A DNA stretch of 64,000 nucleotides from Leptolyngbya sp. 'hensonii' (GTDB lineage Bacteria > Cyanobacteriota > Cyanobacteriia > GCF-001939115): NCBI RefSeq assembly GCF_001939115.1, contig NZ_MQTZ01000054.1:22670-86669 (forward strand). Direction: 5' to 3'. Below, piece after piece: positions 18,165 to 26,770 of this stretch. Under the pieces are notes generated by a model. That model did not search any database. It was not told where the DNA came from and saw nothing but the letters and a program-made list of their open reading frames with translations. A program made the translations under genes and the position numbers. Each line of letters begins with the position of its first letter. Positions within the stretch are counted from its first letter, which is position 1.

Positions 18165-19232
18165 ATGGCATTACACGCTGAATTACACCGTCATTTAGGG
18201 GGATCGGTTGTTCCCCGCATTCTCTGGAGATACTTCCATCGGAATGATACCATTCTGGCGGAACGGTTTCCCAACTATCCTGACTTTGAATCCTTTTACA
18301 CCCGATCGCGCAACACCTTAGACGAATACCTGGAGTTACATACTCTGGTTGAGCGGGTGCAAACAGCAGGGGCACTCCCCTACTTCATTTATCGGTTAAT
18401 TCGAGGGGCCTGTGTGTTTGAGAACCTGGCCTACCTGGAACTCCGCTATACCCCCTATCTCCGGACCCCCGAACACCTGGACCAATCAGAGCGGATTGAT
18501 CGGATGGTCCAAATCGTGAATGTGGTGGGCAAAGCCAGTCAGTCCCATGAGTATCCGATCGTCACCAGCCAGATCCTGTGTATGCATTCCCGGCTCCCCT
18601 ACGAGGTCAACCGGGCGATCGTTGATCTGGCCGCCCAATCCCGCCAATATGTCTGTGCTGTCGATCTGGCAGGTGGAGATGCCCACTATGCGGAGCGATT
18701 GGACGAATTTGTCGAGCTGTATGCCTACGCCCGATCGCTGGGCCTGAATACCACTGGCCACCTCTATGAAACGAAGGAAGGGTGCTATCCCGAGCTCTTA
18801 CCCCATCTGATGCGAATTGGTCATGGCATCCAGATTCCGTTGCAATACCCAGAGCTACTCCCACAATTGGCGCGCCAGGGGCAATGCCTGGAAGTCTGCC
18901 CAACCACCTATATCAAAACGGGCACTTTGGAGGATATTCGCCAACTCAAGATCGTCTTCGATCGCTGTTTTGAGGCCGGGGTGGATGTGGCCATTTGCAC
19001 CGACAATGCAGGGCTCCACAATGTCCGTCTTCCATTCGAATATGAGAACCTGCTGACCTACGACATCATCGACTTTAAGCAGCTCCAGAGCTGCCAGGAT
19101 GCGGCTTTTCGCCATGCTTTTGCCTGGCCCTACAGCCAACGTCCGGCCTCATTGCTGGCTGGCTTGCTGAAGTCCGAGGAGGTCGAGCATCCTGAAAATG
19201 AACCCTTGAGGGCAGCTAGTTCCAGAGCTTAA
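18165..19232 (+). CDS. Adenosine deaminase-like metal-dependent hydrolase
   Basis: Member of the adenosine/AMP deaminase group of amidohydrolases. HRHLGG gives the metal-binding His8 and His10, TGHLYE near residue 200 supplies the next histidine and acid, IGHGIQ follows, and CTDNAGLHNV contains the C-terminal metal aspartate. The 355-residue length fits. Whether adenosine, another nucleoside or a methylthio-derivative is the substrate cannot be told. It lies 60 bp after the glycosyltransferase on the same strand; the two share no evident pathway. Confidence 0.82.
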   Translation: MALHAELHRHLGGSVVPRILWRYFHRNDTILAERFPNYPDFESFYTRSRNTLDEYLELHTLVERVQTAGALPYFIYRLIRGACVFENLAYLELRYTPYLRTPEHLDQSERIDRMVQIVNVVGKASQSHEYPIVTSQILCMHSRLPYEVNRAIVDLAAQSRQYVCAVDLAGGDAHYAERLDEFVELYAYARSLGLNTTGHLYETKEGCYPELLPHLMRIGHGIQIPLQYPELLPQLARQGQCLEVCPTTYIKTGTLEDIRQLKIVFDRCFEAGVDVAICTDNAGLHNVRLPFEYENLLTYDIIDFKQLQSCQDAAFRHAFAWPYSQRPASLLAGLLKSEEVEHPENEPLRAASSRA

Positions 19233-19325
19233 GGTCACAAGACCTATGACTTCAGGGGGAGGCGCTTTCCCCCTGATTTTGCCCACTCTCTTGAGGGCTT
19301 TGCTATCATAGTTCAGTTAGAGCAA

Positions 19326-19407
19326 GCGGATGTGGCGGAATTGGCAGACGCGCCAGATTTAGGTTCTGGTTCCTCACGGAGTGAAGGTTCAAGTCCTTTC
19401 ATCCGCA
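19326..19407 (+). tRNA. tRNA-Leu (anticodon UAG)
   Basis: The 7-bp acceptor stem GCGGATG/CATCCGC is perfect, the anticodon stem CCAGA/TCTGG encloses TTTAGGT with anticodon TAG, there is a long variable arm as expected for class II tRNA, and GGTTCAAGTCC forms the T arm. CCA is not encoded. It reads CUA/CUN leucine codons. The spacer on either side (19233-19325 and 19408-19590) holds no other gene. Confidence 0.97.
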
Positions 19408-19590
19408 TTACTGACATAGCCCAATAGGAGCATGCTTGAGCCATCAGAATGCCCTAGGATCACGGTGAAAAAAGTTACATGGAATGAATTTACAGTTCAT
19501 CCCAGTCCCCCTTAAGATTTTCTTGGCTGGATTGAATGTGTTCCTGATGAACAGTTTGCGGTTTGCAGTAGCTATCCAGGAGGAGCAGCG

Positions 19591-20103
19591 ATGAATTCTC
19601 GTGCGATCGTCAGGGGCTTTTTTGCCTTGGGCATGGCCCTGCTTCTATTCGTGACCGGTTGTGCTGAGCAGGCTCCCAGTCGCTGGGACCAGGCACAGCA
19701 ACAGAGTACTCAACAGAAAAGTGGTCAGGCCGTCAGCAAGAAAGCAGAAGCAGGTGGCAGCTTCAACAAGTTTTTCCCAAAACCCAGCGAAGGGTTTGAG
19801 CGGGTCTACACCCAGGAAAAGAAAGGCTTTGCCGAAGCAAAGTTGAAGAAAGGAGGAAAGGATGTGGCAATGTTATCCATCTCGGATACCATCAGCGTCC
19901 CCGCTTCCGCTGAGAAGTATAAGCAGAGCACCCGCACCATTTCCGGGTATCCCGCTGTGGATCAAGGGCAGACCGCGACTGGTGTGCTGGTGGCTGAGCG
20001 GTATCAGGTGAAGGTCTTATCCCGAGATCCCTCTTTTACCAAGAGCGATCGGGAAACCTGGATCTCGAAGTTTGATTTGAATGGGTTATCGCGGCTCAAG
20101 TAA
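19591..20103 (+). CDS. Lipoprotein of unknown function
   Basis: The 170-residue product has a classic lipoprotein signal: Arg at 4 and 8, hydrophobic core FFALGMALLLF, and lipobox VTGC with Cys24 as the acylation site. A Gln/Ser/Lys-rich linker to about residue 55 is followed by a compact basic domain (FNKFFPKPSEGFERVYTQ onward) that looks like a small PsbP-like or CyanoP-like fold, but I cannot assign it. It probably sits on the thylakoid lumen or periplasmic face. AGGAGGAG lies eight bases before the ATG. The next gene follows by 30 bp and may be co-transcribed. Confidence 0.72.
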   Translation: MNSRAIVRGFFALGMALLLFVTGCAEQAPSRWDQAQQQSTQQKSGQAVSKKAEAGGSFNKFFPKPSEGFERVYTQEKKGFAEAKLKKGGKDVAMLSISDTISVPASAEKYKQSTRTISGYPAVDQGQTATGVLVAERYQVKVLSRDPSFTKSDRETWISKFDLNGLSRLK

Positions 20104-20133
20104 GTATCACTGCAATCACCTGAGGAACTTCAA

Positions 20134-21021
20134 ATGAGTAAATCTATTTTCGAACTGGTGGATGAACTGCCAACCAGTGGCCTAACTGTGTTTGCCCTGC
20201 AATCCCTGGACTTTGTGATTCCAGGTCAGTGGCAGAATGTGGTGGGCTTCACGAACACCATTCGGACGGTGACGGCGGAAACGGATGAAGGGTTGATCCA
20301 ACAAATTGGAGAGCGCGCTATCTATCTGTTTAACGATAAATCCCAGGGCTATCAGAATGCGTTGTGGATTTATCAGACGATCGACTTTACCGACAAGGCT
20401 CTGGGTGCTGCCGCAATGGCCAATAAAGTTGGCGAAGCGGTTTCCCTACTGGGCTTCTTGGACAAAGTGACCCCGAAAGCTGAAAAAGCACAGACGATCG
20501 ACTTTTGCATGAAGCTGGTGGGAGAACTGGTTGCCTTCTGCCAGATTAATGGCATTCCTGGCGATAGCATTGGTGATTTCGTCGGCTCCCTGGCGGATTA
20601 CAGTGGGGAATCCCTGATGCGGATTGTGGCCCTGCTCTGCTTCGATGGTCTGGTTCCCCTGGGGCCGGATTTTCTGCTCCAGATTCAGTCCCACTTCTCG
20701 AACCTGACTCCCGATGACCTACAGCACAATCCAACCTTCCAGCGCATTAATGCCCTAATTCCTGGTGGAGGTCCGGCTGGCCAGCTCAGTTTCATTGGTG
20801 ATAGCTTTAATGCTGTGCAGGGTTGGATGACGGACTTTGTCAGCTCCAAGGGGCTGACACCAGAGAACGTGGTCGGTAATTTACGGAACTTCATTGAAGT
20901 CACGGACGATAAGCTGGATTACCTGGGAGCCTTCCTGGATGTCAGTACCAATTACTACGAACACACTGGTATCCAGACCCTGGCCCGCCGTCTGGTGGAA
21001 CGGGCGGTTGCGGAGATCTAA
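20134..21021 (+). CDS. Hypothetical protein, probably a cyanobacterial family
   Basis: 295 residues, no signal peptide or clear membrane helix, not assigned to any family I know. The sequence is helical and acidic, with two glycine-containing motifs (ALIPGGGPAG at about residue 207 and NVVGNLRNF near 248). It lies 30 bp after the lipoprotein gene and ends 15 bp before a strong terminator, so the two form a likely two-gene unit. A role at the membrane through the lipoprotein partner is conceivable but unsupported. Confidence 0.65.
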   Translation: MSKSIFELVDELPTSGLTVFALQSLDFVIPGQWQNVVGFTNTIRTVTAETDEGLIQQIGERAIYLFNDKSQGYQNALWIYQTIDFTDKALGAAAMANKVGEAVSLLGFLDKVTPKAEKAQTIDFCMKLVGELVAFCQINGIPGDSIGDFVGSLADYSGESLMRIVALLCFDGLVPLGPDFLLQIQSHFSNLTPDDLQHNPTFQRINALIPGGGPAGQLSFIGDSFNAVQGWMTDFVSSKGLTPENVVGNLRNFIEVTDDKLDYLGAFLDVSTNYYEHTGIQTLARRLVERAVAEI

Positions 21022-21036
21022 CCCCAGATAATCCCT

Positions 21037-21082
21037 CACTTGTTAGAGACGTTCTATGGAATGTCTCTAACAAGTGGTTTTT
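21037..21082 (+). terminator. Rho-independent terminator
   Basis: CACTTGTTAGAGAC and GTCTCTAACAAGTG form a perfect 14-bp stem with a 12-base loop, followed by GTTTTT. It ends the lipoprotein/hypothetical unit and also lies just beyond the stop of the convergent minus-strand gene. Confidence 0.92.
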
Positions 21083-21086
21083 CCCA

Positions 21087-22496
21087 TCACGTTCCGGGCA
21101 ATCGTTGTAATCGTCGGGTTTCCTCAGCAATCTTTTGCAGGTCAGTTGCCGACAGATGTTTTACATAGTTGAGCTTCAGTTCCTCCAGTAGATCGGAGAG
21201 CAGGATCTGCAACTGTTGAATATTCTCGGGATCCCGCAATTGCACCTCCAGAGTCGTGGAAAACTTCTGCACCAGTTGGTTGGTCAGATCCAGACCCGTT
21301 TTATCTTCAAGAGACGCAATCAGGGCCTGATAAGCTACCTGGGTCGCTTCGGTTACGGCCCGATCCACCAGTTGGGCAGGAATTTGACCCAATCCTGGCA
21401 CCTGCTCCAATCCCTGATAGCCTGGCACCTGTTTCATAGCACTGAGAATGGCATATCTTAAAATAGCCTCTAGTTCAGGCTTGATCTTGGGGAGAACCCC
21501 GTAGACCGTCATATTGACCAGTTGACGGGCGATCGCCTCCACTTCATTAACGTTATTGATATCCACATAGGAGCGGCGTGTCTGGGGTCGGAACAGGAGA
21601 TTGGTGATATCGCCGCGCTGGATAGCAGATTGTACCTGGCCGATCGTCTGCACCACGATCATCTCACTCAACTCCCCGGCCAGGTTTGAAGCAAGGCCGT
21701 GGTAGAACTCATCCCGGACTCGGTTCATATTGACGATTTCTGCCTGGTGCAGGCGCACGGTAACTGGAATCACCCTGACCCAGCGCCAGAAAGGAACCAG
21801 CAACAGCAAATCATACCAGCGCCAGATGATGGCATCCAGCCAACTAGCTCCCCGGTGACGGCGACTCAAAATATAGGTGCGGGCGAGAAATTCCAGCCCA
21901 AACAGGACGGTAAAGGGTAGGTCAATCAGAAAGAAATAGTCTACAAAATCTCCACTTTCCCCAATCGGTCGATAGTAATTGGTGGCCATTAAGGGACGAA
22001 TCTGGCTATTGAAAAAGCCAATCTCCGCCTGCCAATTCTCCTGGGTCAAATGCTCCTGGCTCCAGAACCGCAGAAAGGAATCGGTGGCTGACTCCAGTTT
22101 CATGTGCTCTCGAATACGCTTTTTGATTTTTGCTAGTGTCCCGGATTTGTTGGCCACCTGAAAGGGATTCTCTGAAATCATTCGTCGGCTCAACGTCCCT
22201 AAGCGATTGAGATCACGCTTTACTTCAGAAGATTGCAAGCCAGTGGCCGTCACCTGCTTTTCAAGTTCAGCAACCGTTTCAAGATACTTTTGAGTTTCCC
22301 GTTCCGGCTCAATGCCTTTCACTGGATCGTAGACCGTCGTGACGATCGGGAAATAACGCAGGTAGAGATCCCGCCAGGGAATATAGCTGACATCAAACAG
22401 GACCATTCCCAAATTGGCCACAGCAAAGAGGGCCAGAATTCGCTCAAACCAGAGTGCCTGCCGCCGGCTCAGGCTAGAAGAAGTTTGGGGTTGCAC
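21087..22496 (-). CDS. Membrane protein with voltage-sensor-like region, unknown function
   Basis: 469 residues. One hydrophobic helix near the N-terminus (LALFAVANLGMVLFDV, about 22-37), then a soluble coiled segment of about 130 residues, then two or three helices around 185-250 (FFLIDLPFTVLFGLEFLARTYIL and YDLLLLVPFWRWVRVIPVTVRL). The second block, with regularly placed arginines, resembles the S3-S4 part of ion-transport voltage sensors, but no pore loop follows. The C-terminal 200 residues are soluble and helical. I cannot name its substrate. The HetZ-like gene is 43 bp upstream on the same strand. Confidence 0.68.
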   Translation of the reverse strand: MQPQTSSSLSRRQALWFERILALFAVANLGMVLFDVSYIPWRDLYLRYFPIVTTVYDPVKGIEPERETQKYLETVAELEKQVTATGLQSSEVKRDLNRLGTLSRRMISENPFQVANKSGTLAKIKKRIREHMKLESATDSFLRFWSQEHLTQENWQAEIGFFNSQIRPLMATNYYRPIGESGDFVDYFFLIDLPFTVLFGLEFLARTYILSRRHRGASWLDAIIWRWYDLLLLVPFWRWVRVIPVTVRLHQAEIVNMNRVRDEFYHGLASNLAGELSEMIVVQTIGQVQSAIQRGDITNLLFRPQTRRSYVDINNVNEVEAIARQLVNMTVYGVLPKIKPELEAILRYAILSAMKQVPGYQGLEQVPGLGQIPAQLVDRAVTEATQVAYQALIASLEDKTGLDLTNQLVQKFSTTLEVQLRDPENIQQLQILLSDLLEELKLNYVKHLSATDLQKIAEETRRLQRLPGT

Positions 22497-22538
22497 AAAA
22501 AACTCGCCCCACCAGTGATGAAAGTCAAAATCAGCTTA

Positions 22539-23801
22539 TCAGGCTTTCTGACTTTCAGGACTTTGATTCCGAACCTGCCAGGCCGACTCCAGCAATTGCT
22601 GCCAGCGCTTTTGCATTTGTTTGGGCGTACATTTTAGCGCCCGAATAATTTCCTCGTCGCTGGCCTGGTTGCGCTTGAGCTGGAGGAGTTGTTGCTGTTC
22701 CGGCGTCAGCTGGTGTAAAAAGATCTCCCACTGCCGGGGAGAAAGACCCAGATTCTGGTCCACATCCGCACCTAACCACTGGTGCACCAGTTTCCATTGC
22801 TGGGTACGGGCAAATTTCTCAACGTGATATTTGAAGCGTTGCTGCAGATAGTCTCGCTGGCGAGGAGTCAGGCCAAGAATGTGGTCAATCTCCGGAGCCG
22901 AGAGATCTTGCAGTTTCAGGGTGAGGTAGTCCACACATTCCGGCTGACCCTGTTCTTCCAGATACTGGACTAACTCGGAAATTACCCGATCGCGCAAAAC
23001 CGACTCTGTGGGATCGGGAGCATCGGCTGCCAATTGTTCCCGGAGTTGTTGCATTACTGGCGATCGACTGTGAAGTTCGGCATCTTCCCCTCTGGGGGTC
23101 TGGGTTGCCAGTTCAATATCCAGGGTGGTTTCCTGGGGCTGACGATTGGCAAACCCCTGTACCCGCAACACAATCAGTTGTTGACTGCGTCGGCCCGGTA
23201 TGGTGATGCGTCGCTTCGCGTATTGCTCACTAAAGGCCATGTATTCCGCCAGTTCCAGCCGGGTTCTTGGGGTGTAGGTTTCCGGTAATTGATTCTCCCG
23301 CCGAAAAGCTTTGAGGGATTCGGCATAAAACCCCTGCAGAAAATCCTCAATCAGGGTGTAGCGAGCCTGAAAGCCCAACTGAGCCCGACTGGGGGCAACA
23401 TAGCGATAGACGATCGCGCTGAGCATACTGTGCAGCTCAACCCGACCCTGACGGGACCCCAGCTTGTAATAAACAATGCATTTTTGTAGCCGATGACGAG
23501 CTAAGGCCAGTTGCCAGGTCTGGATCTGTCCAGAAGTCTGGATGCGATCGCTTTTGTTACAAATCCGCTCTACTTCCAGAGCAATGCGCCCGATGACCGC
23601 TTGACTACTCTGCAGGGAAGTATTCAGCTCTGTCTGCAGATCCTCCGTCAGCACCCTGACCAGAACCTGGCTCTCCATCGCAAAATCGCCCGATCGTCCA
23701 GCTGCTTCTGACCGTTCTGGGTCGGAATTCTGCGGGGATTCAGCCGAACTGGGCGATGCCTGACTGGTGGAGCCTGGGAAACGCTCTGGTTGGGGATTCA
23801 T
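22539..23801 (-). CDS. HetZ-like protein
   Basis: I read this as a relative of HetZ, a transcription regulator needed early in heterocyst differentiation in Anabaena; related proteins occur in non-heterocystous cyanobacteria with unknown roles. Support is the central block (ELHSMLSAIVYRYVAPSRAQ, EDFLQGFYAESLKAFRREN, LAEYMAFSEQYAKRRI) and the C-terminal helices with LGLTPRQRDYLQQRF and a second LGLSPRQWEIFLHQL, which resemble sigma-70-type helix-turn-helix units. The ATG at 23801 (MNPQPERF) is preferred over an upstream frame start at 23840. The first 45 residues are Ser/Pro-rich. Assignment is from memory of the family, not a search. Confidence 0.6.
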   Translation of the reverse strand: MNPQPERFPGSTSQASPSSAESPQNSDPERSEAAGRSGDFAMESQVLVRVLTEDLQTELNTSLQSSQAVIGRIALEVERICNKSDRIQTSGQIQTWQLALARHRLQKCIVYYKLGSRQGRVELHSMLSAIVYRYVAPSRAQLGFQARYTLIEDFLQGFYAESLKAFRRENQLPETYTPRTRLELAEYMAFSEQYAKRRITIPGRRSQQLIVLRVQGFANRQPQETTLDIELATQTPRGEDAELHSRSPVMQQLREQLAADAPDPTESVLRDRVISELVQYLEEQGQPECVDYLTLKLQDLSAPEIDHILGLTPRQRDYLQQRFKYHVEKFARTQQWKLVHQWLGADVDQNLGLSPRQWEIFLHQLTPEQQQLLQLKRNQASDEEIIRALKCTPKQMQKRWQQLLESAWQVRNQSPESQKA

Positions 23802-23922
23802 GGGGTAGTGCACGCGGTAGATGGGACAAAAGCAAGACAATCACCCTGATTGGTTGAAGGGAATAAGTTCCCATTGCTCCTATCTTGCATCTCAGTTGGG
23901 CTGACAGGCAAGAGACATCTTT

Positions 23923-24588
23923 TTAATTTATATAGCGTTCCGTCAGGGCTTCCCAACCCTGACCTCGACGCACAACCACCGGTTCATCCCCAGTCATATC
24001 CAGGATCGTTGAAACTTGAAAAGTCGGCTCAGAACCATCATCCACCATAATGTCAACCAGTTTTTCCAGGCGATCAAACAGTTCGGCTCGATCCACCACG
24101 ATCGGTACAGCGAGATCCAGGTCATCCATTTCATCCTCTTCGGGAACTGGACGGGCCGAGGTCGAAATGATGGGATTTTCCAGGGCTTGCAGCAGGGCCA
24201 GACAGACGGGATGATCGGGGACTCGGATCCCGGTGGTCCGCCGCTTCGGACTCATGACTAGCTTCGGAACCAGCTTGGTGGCGGGCAACAGAAAGGTGTA
24301 AGGCCCCGGAATCAGCCGTTTCATCAGGCGGTAAGCCGGGTCCGTGACCTGGGCATAGTGGGCAATGTTCGACAGCGAGGGGCACAAAAAGGTCAGCGGC
24401 TTATCATTAGAAAGTTGTTTAATCTGGCGGACCCGTTCGATCGCCGATTTGGAGGTGAGGCTACAGCCGATCGCGTAGACTGTATCAGTGGGATAGAGCA
24501 TCACCGCCCCATCTTGCAGGGCATCCCGAATTTGCTCTACAGTGCGCCTCTGAGGTGTCTCGGGATGAAGAGTGTAAGTAATCGCCAT
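23923..24588 (-). CDS. tsaC: L-threonylcarbamoyladenylate synthase (Sua5/YrdC family)
   Basis: Makes threonylcarbamoyl-AMP from threonine, bicarbonate and ATP for the t6A37 modification of ANN-decoding tRNAs. The Sua5/YrdC signature LYPTDTVYAIGC is near residue 27, followed by KQLSNDKPLTFLC and the PGPYTFLLPAT core. The start ATG at 24588 (MAITYTLHPE) is chosen because the upstream extension to 24699 overlaps the divergent larC gene and is not family-like. The product is 221 residues, the short YrdC/TsaC form or YciO-like paralogue. It is divergent from larC with a 50-bp spacer. Confidence 0.86.
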   Translation of the reverse strand: MAITYTLHPETPQRRTVEQIRDALQDGAVMLYPTDTVYAIGCSLTSKSAIERVRQIKQLSNDKPLTFLCPSLSNIAHYAQVTDPAYRLMKRLIPGPYTFLLPATKLVPKLVMSPKRRTTGIRVPDHPVCLALLQALENPIISTSARPVPEEDEMDDLDLAVPIVVDRAELFDRLEKLVDIMVDDGSEPTFQVSTILDMTGDEPVVVRRGQGWEALTERYIN

Positions 24589-24638
24589 GGATAATTGACT
24601 TTTGAGTGAATATTTTTGAACGTTGAATTTTGAAGTGA

Positions 24639-26135
24639 ATGAAACTTGCGTATTTGGACTGTCCGACCGGCATTGCTGGTGATATGTGTTTGGGGGCACT
24701 GGTCCATGCAGGGGTTCCCCTGGACTATCTGCAGGAAAAACTCAGCCTCCTCGGGATTGGTGACGAATTTCAGCTCCGGGCTGAATTAAAGCATCACAAC
24801 GGCCAACAGGCCACCAAAGTTCATGTTGACCTGCTGTTGAGTCATGCTGAACACCAGCCTACCGAAGAAGGCGTCGATACTCATCCCACGTTTCATCATT
24901 ATCAGGCTGCGACTGTCACCCTGACTACTACGCAGAGCACACCTGGCCAGAAACATCCGCCGCATTCCCATCACGAGCACGCTCACCAGCACCGTGAGGC
25001 TTATGCCAGCAGCCACAGTCACAGTCACAGTCACAGTCACAGTCCTGCCGATCCACCGATCGAACCCCTGAGCCATAGGGATCAGGCCCACCCCCGTCAC
25101 CTGCCAGAAATTGAGCAGATGATCCGGGCGGCAGGTTTGCCTACCCAGGCCGAAGCCTGGAGCCTGGCCGTGTTCCAGAATCTAGCCCGGGCCGAGGGAT
25201 CTGTACATGGGCTGGCATCGGATCAGGTGCACTTCCATGAGGTCGGTGCCACCGATGCCATCGTGGATATTGTCGGCACCTGTCTGGGATTGGATTGGCT
25301 GGGCATCGATCGCCTCTACTGCGCCCCACTCCCCACTGGGGGCGGCACTATTCGGGCAGCCCACGGTCGTCTACCAGTTCCCACACCTGCCGTCCTGAAA
25401 CTACTGGAACTGTTCCAGGTTCCCGTTTACAGTAACGGAATCGAGCGGGAACTGGTGACCCCCACGGGAGCCGCGATCGCCACCACCCTGGCCACGGCCT
25501 TTGGGCCACCCCCCCCCATGACCCTGCAACGGGTGGGTCTGGGGGCAGGCAATCGGCAATTGGAGATGCCCAATATTTTGCGCCTGTGGCTGGGAGAAGA
25601 GTATGTCGGAACCGTTAGACCATCTGCTCTCCAGGCTGACCTCAATCCTCCGCCCCAATCAGAACAGGCAGGGGCCATGCAAGAGACCGTGGCTGTTCTG
25701 GAGACTCAAATTGACGACCTCAATCCCCAGGCGATCGGCTATGTCTTTGAAGCCCTCCGGACAGCCGGGGCTCTGGATGTGTTCACCCAGGCGATCGGCA
25801 TGAAGAAATCCCGCCCAGGGATTTTGCTGACCGTCATTTGTCATCCGGCCAAAGTAGGCGCTTGCGAGGCCATCCTGTTCAGGGAAACCAGTACCCTGGG
25901 AATTCGCCAGTCCCTCCAGACCCGCAGGATTTTGGAGCGGGAACTGCAATCGGTGCCAACGGCCTACGGTTCCGTGCGGGTAAAAGTGGCCTGGAGCGGT
26001 CCTGACCGCACAATCCTCTGTAATGTCCAGCCAGAGTATGAAGACTGTGCCCAGATTGCCATGGCCCATAACCTGCCCTGGCGCGAGGTGCACCGACAGG
26101 CCCTGGCTGCCTGGTATGGGCAGCATTCAGTGTGA
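24639..26135 (+). CDS. larC: LarC-type nickel-pincer cofactor protein
   Basis: LarC inserts nickel into the pyridinium dithiocarboxylate precursor of the nickel-pincer cofactor, first known from lactate racemase. The N-terminus MKLAYLDCPTGIAGDMCLGAL and the later HFHEVGATDAIVDIVG block match the TIGR00299/DUF111 family. Residues 106-135 hold about 14 histidines, including HSHSHSHSHS, an expected metal-storage or metal-entry segment. The gene is one uninterrupted 498-codon frame, unlike Lactobacillus larC, which needs a programmed frameshift. LarB, LarE and LarA are not nearby, so the client enzyme is unknown. It is divergent from tsaC. Confidence 0.9.
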   Translation: MKLAYLDCPTGIAGDMCLGALVHAGVPLDYLQEKLSLLGIGDEFQLRAELKHHNGQQATKVHVDLLLSHAEHQPTEEGVDTHPTFHHYQAATVTLTTTQSTPGQKHPPHSHHEHAHQHREAYASSHSHSHSHSHSPADPPIEPLSHRDQAHPRHLPEIEQMIRAAGLPTQAEAWSLAVFQNLARAEGSVHGLASDQVHFHEVGATDAIVDIVGTCLGLDWLGIDRLYCAPLPTGGGTIRAAHGRLPVPTPAVLKLLELFQVPVYSNGIERELVTPTGAAIATTLATAFGPPPPMTLQRVGLGAGNRQLEMPNILRLWLGEEYVGTVRPSALQADLNPPPQSEQAGAMQETVAVLETQIDDLNPQAIGYVFEALRTAGALDVFTQAIGMKKSRPGILLTVICHPAKVGACEAILFRETSTLGIRQSLQTRRILERELQSVPTAYGSVRVKVAWSGPDRTILCNVQPEYEDCAQIAMAHNLPWREVHRQALAAWYGQHSV

Positions 26136-26168
26136 ACGATGTCCCCCTGGCTGCCCTGAAACCGGCCC

Positions 26169-26579
26169 TTAGGAAATAGAGTCCTGGGAACGATGGCATG
26201 GCCCCATAAACTCTCGGCCCAAATAAACGCTGGAGGCATGGAAGCCCAATCCCAGTCCCCAGCCCAGTAGCGGGTAAATGGCCCAGAAGTATCTGGGTGT
26301 CGTCACTAGATTCAGCAAGATCAGAAAGGTATTAACCAGGACGTAACTAGCCAGGTGAGACTGGAACTTGCGTTGCCGTTCTGTCCTGACATCCTGCCGC
26401 TGGTATACAATCTTCCTTTCCTGAAGCCATTCCTGCCGTGCTGCTTCCAGAGCAGTGGCCGAGATGCCCAGCTCCGATGCCATATCTTGCAACTGCTGCT
26501 CCGAAAACTCCGTATCTTGCTGGCGAGCCATGGCCCGCTCCAGAATTTGCTGAATCTCTTCCGATCTAAAAGTAGCCAT
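26169..26579 (-). CDS. 2TM-domain membrane protein
   Basis: A soluble helical N-terminus of about 60 residues (FRSEEIQQILERAMARQ, then ELGISATALEAARQEW) is followed by a basic segment and two close transmembrane helices (VLVNTFLILLNLV and FWAIYPLLGWGLGLGFHASS), the layout of the 2TM (PF13239-like) family. Function unknown. The start at 26579 (MATFRSEE) is preferred over ATG at 26603 and leaves a GGAGGACC ribosome site nearby. A pair of matching palindromic sites lies 50-105 bp upstream, so regulated expression is likely. Confidence 0.75.
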   Translation of the reverse strand: MATFRSEEIQQILERAMARQQDTEFSEQQLQDMASELGISATALEAARQEWLQERKIVYQRQDVRTERQRKFQSHLASYVLVNTFLILLNLVTTPRYFWAIYPLLGWGLGLGFHASSVYLGREFMGPCHRSQDSIS

Positions 26580-26628
26580 TGGGGGTCCTCCTGAAATTGA
26601 CACCGCTTACGCCTGGGACTGGGATAAA

Positions 26629-26684
26629 ACATATTCAACTAAGTGAATATGTCTTTAGTTTATATGCAACTAAGTGAATATGTC
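26629..26684. promoter_or_regulatory. Duplicated palindromic operator
   Basis: ACATATTCA (26629-26637) and TGAATATGT (26644-26652) form a perfect 9-bp-arm palindrome with a six-base centre. The 18-mer CAACTAAGTGAATATGTC covering its right half occurs at 26636-26653 and again at 26667-26684, 31 bp apart or about three helical turns. It lies between the divergent 2TM gene and proS and looks like two sites for one dimeric repressor. The ends match the ATGT/ACAT pattern seen in PadR-type operators (inference). Confidence 0.55.
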
Positions 26685-26770
26685 AACGGAATACCTCTCT
26701 CCTGGCCCCCTGGGCAACGGGATGCTCTAGACTGGGATAGCAATTCTTCCATCGGAAAAGGAAATGAGCC

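Noticed and set aside
25010..25045. AGTCACAGTCAC repeat in larC as a DNA element
   Set aside because: It is in frame and encodes the His-Ser run of the metal-binding segment, so coding explains it.
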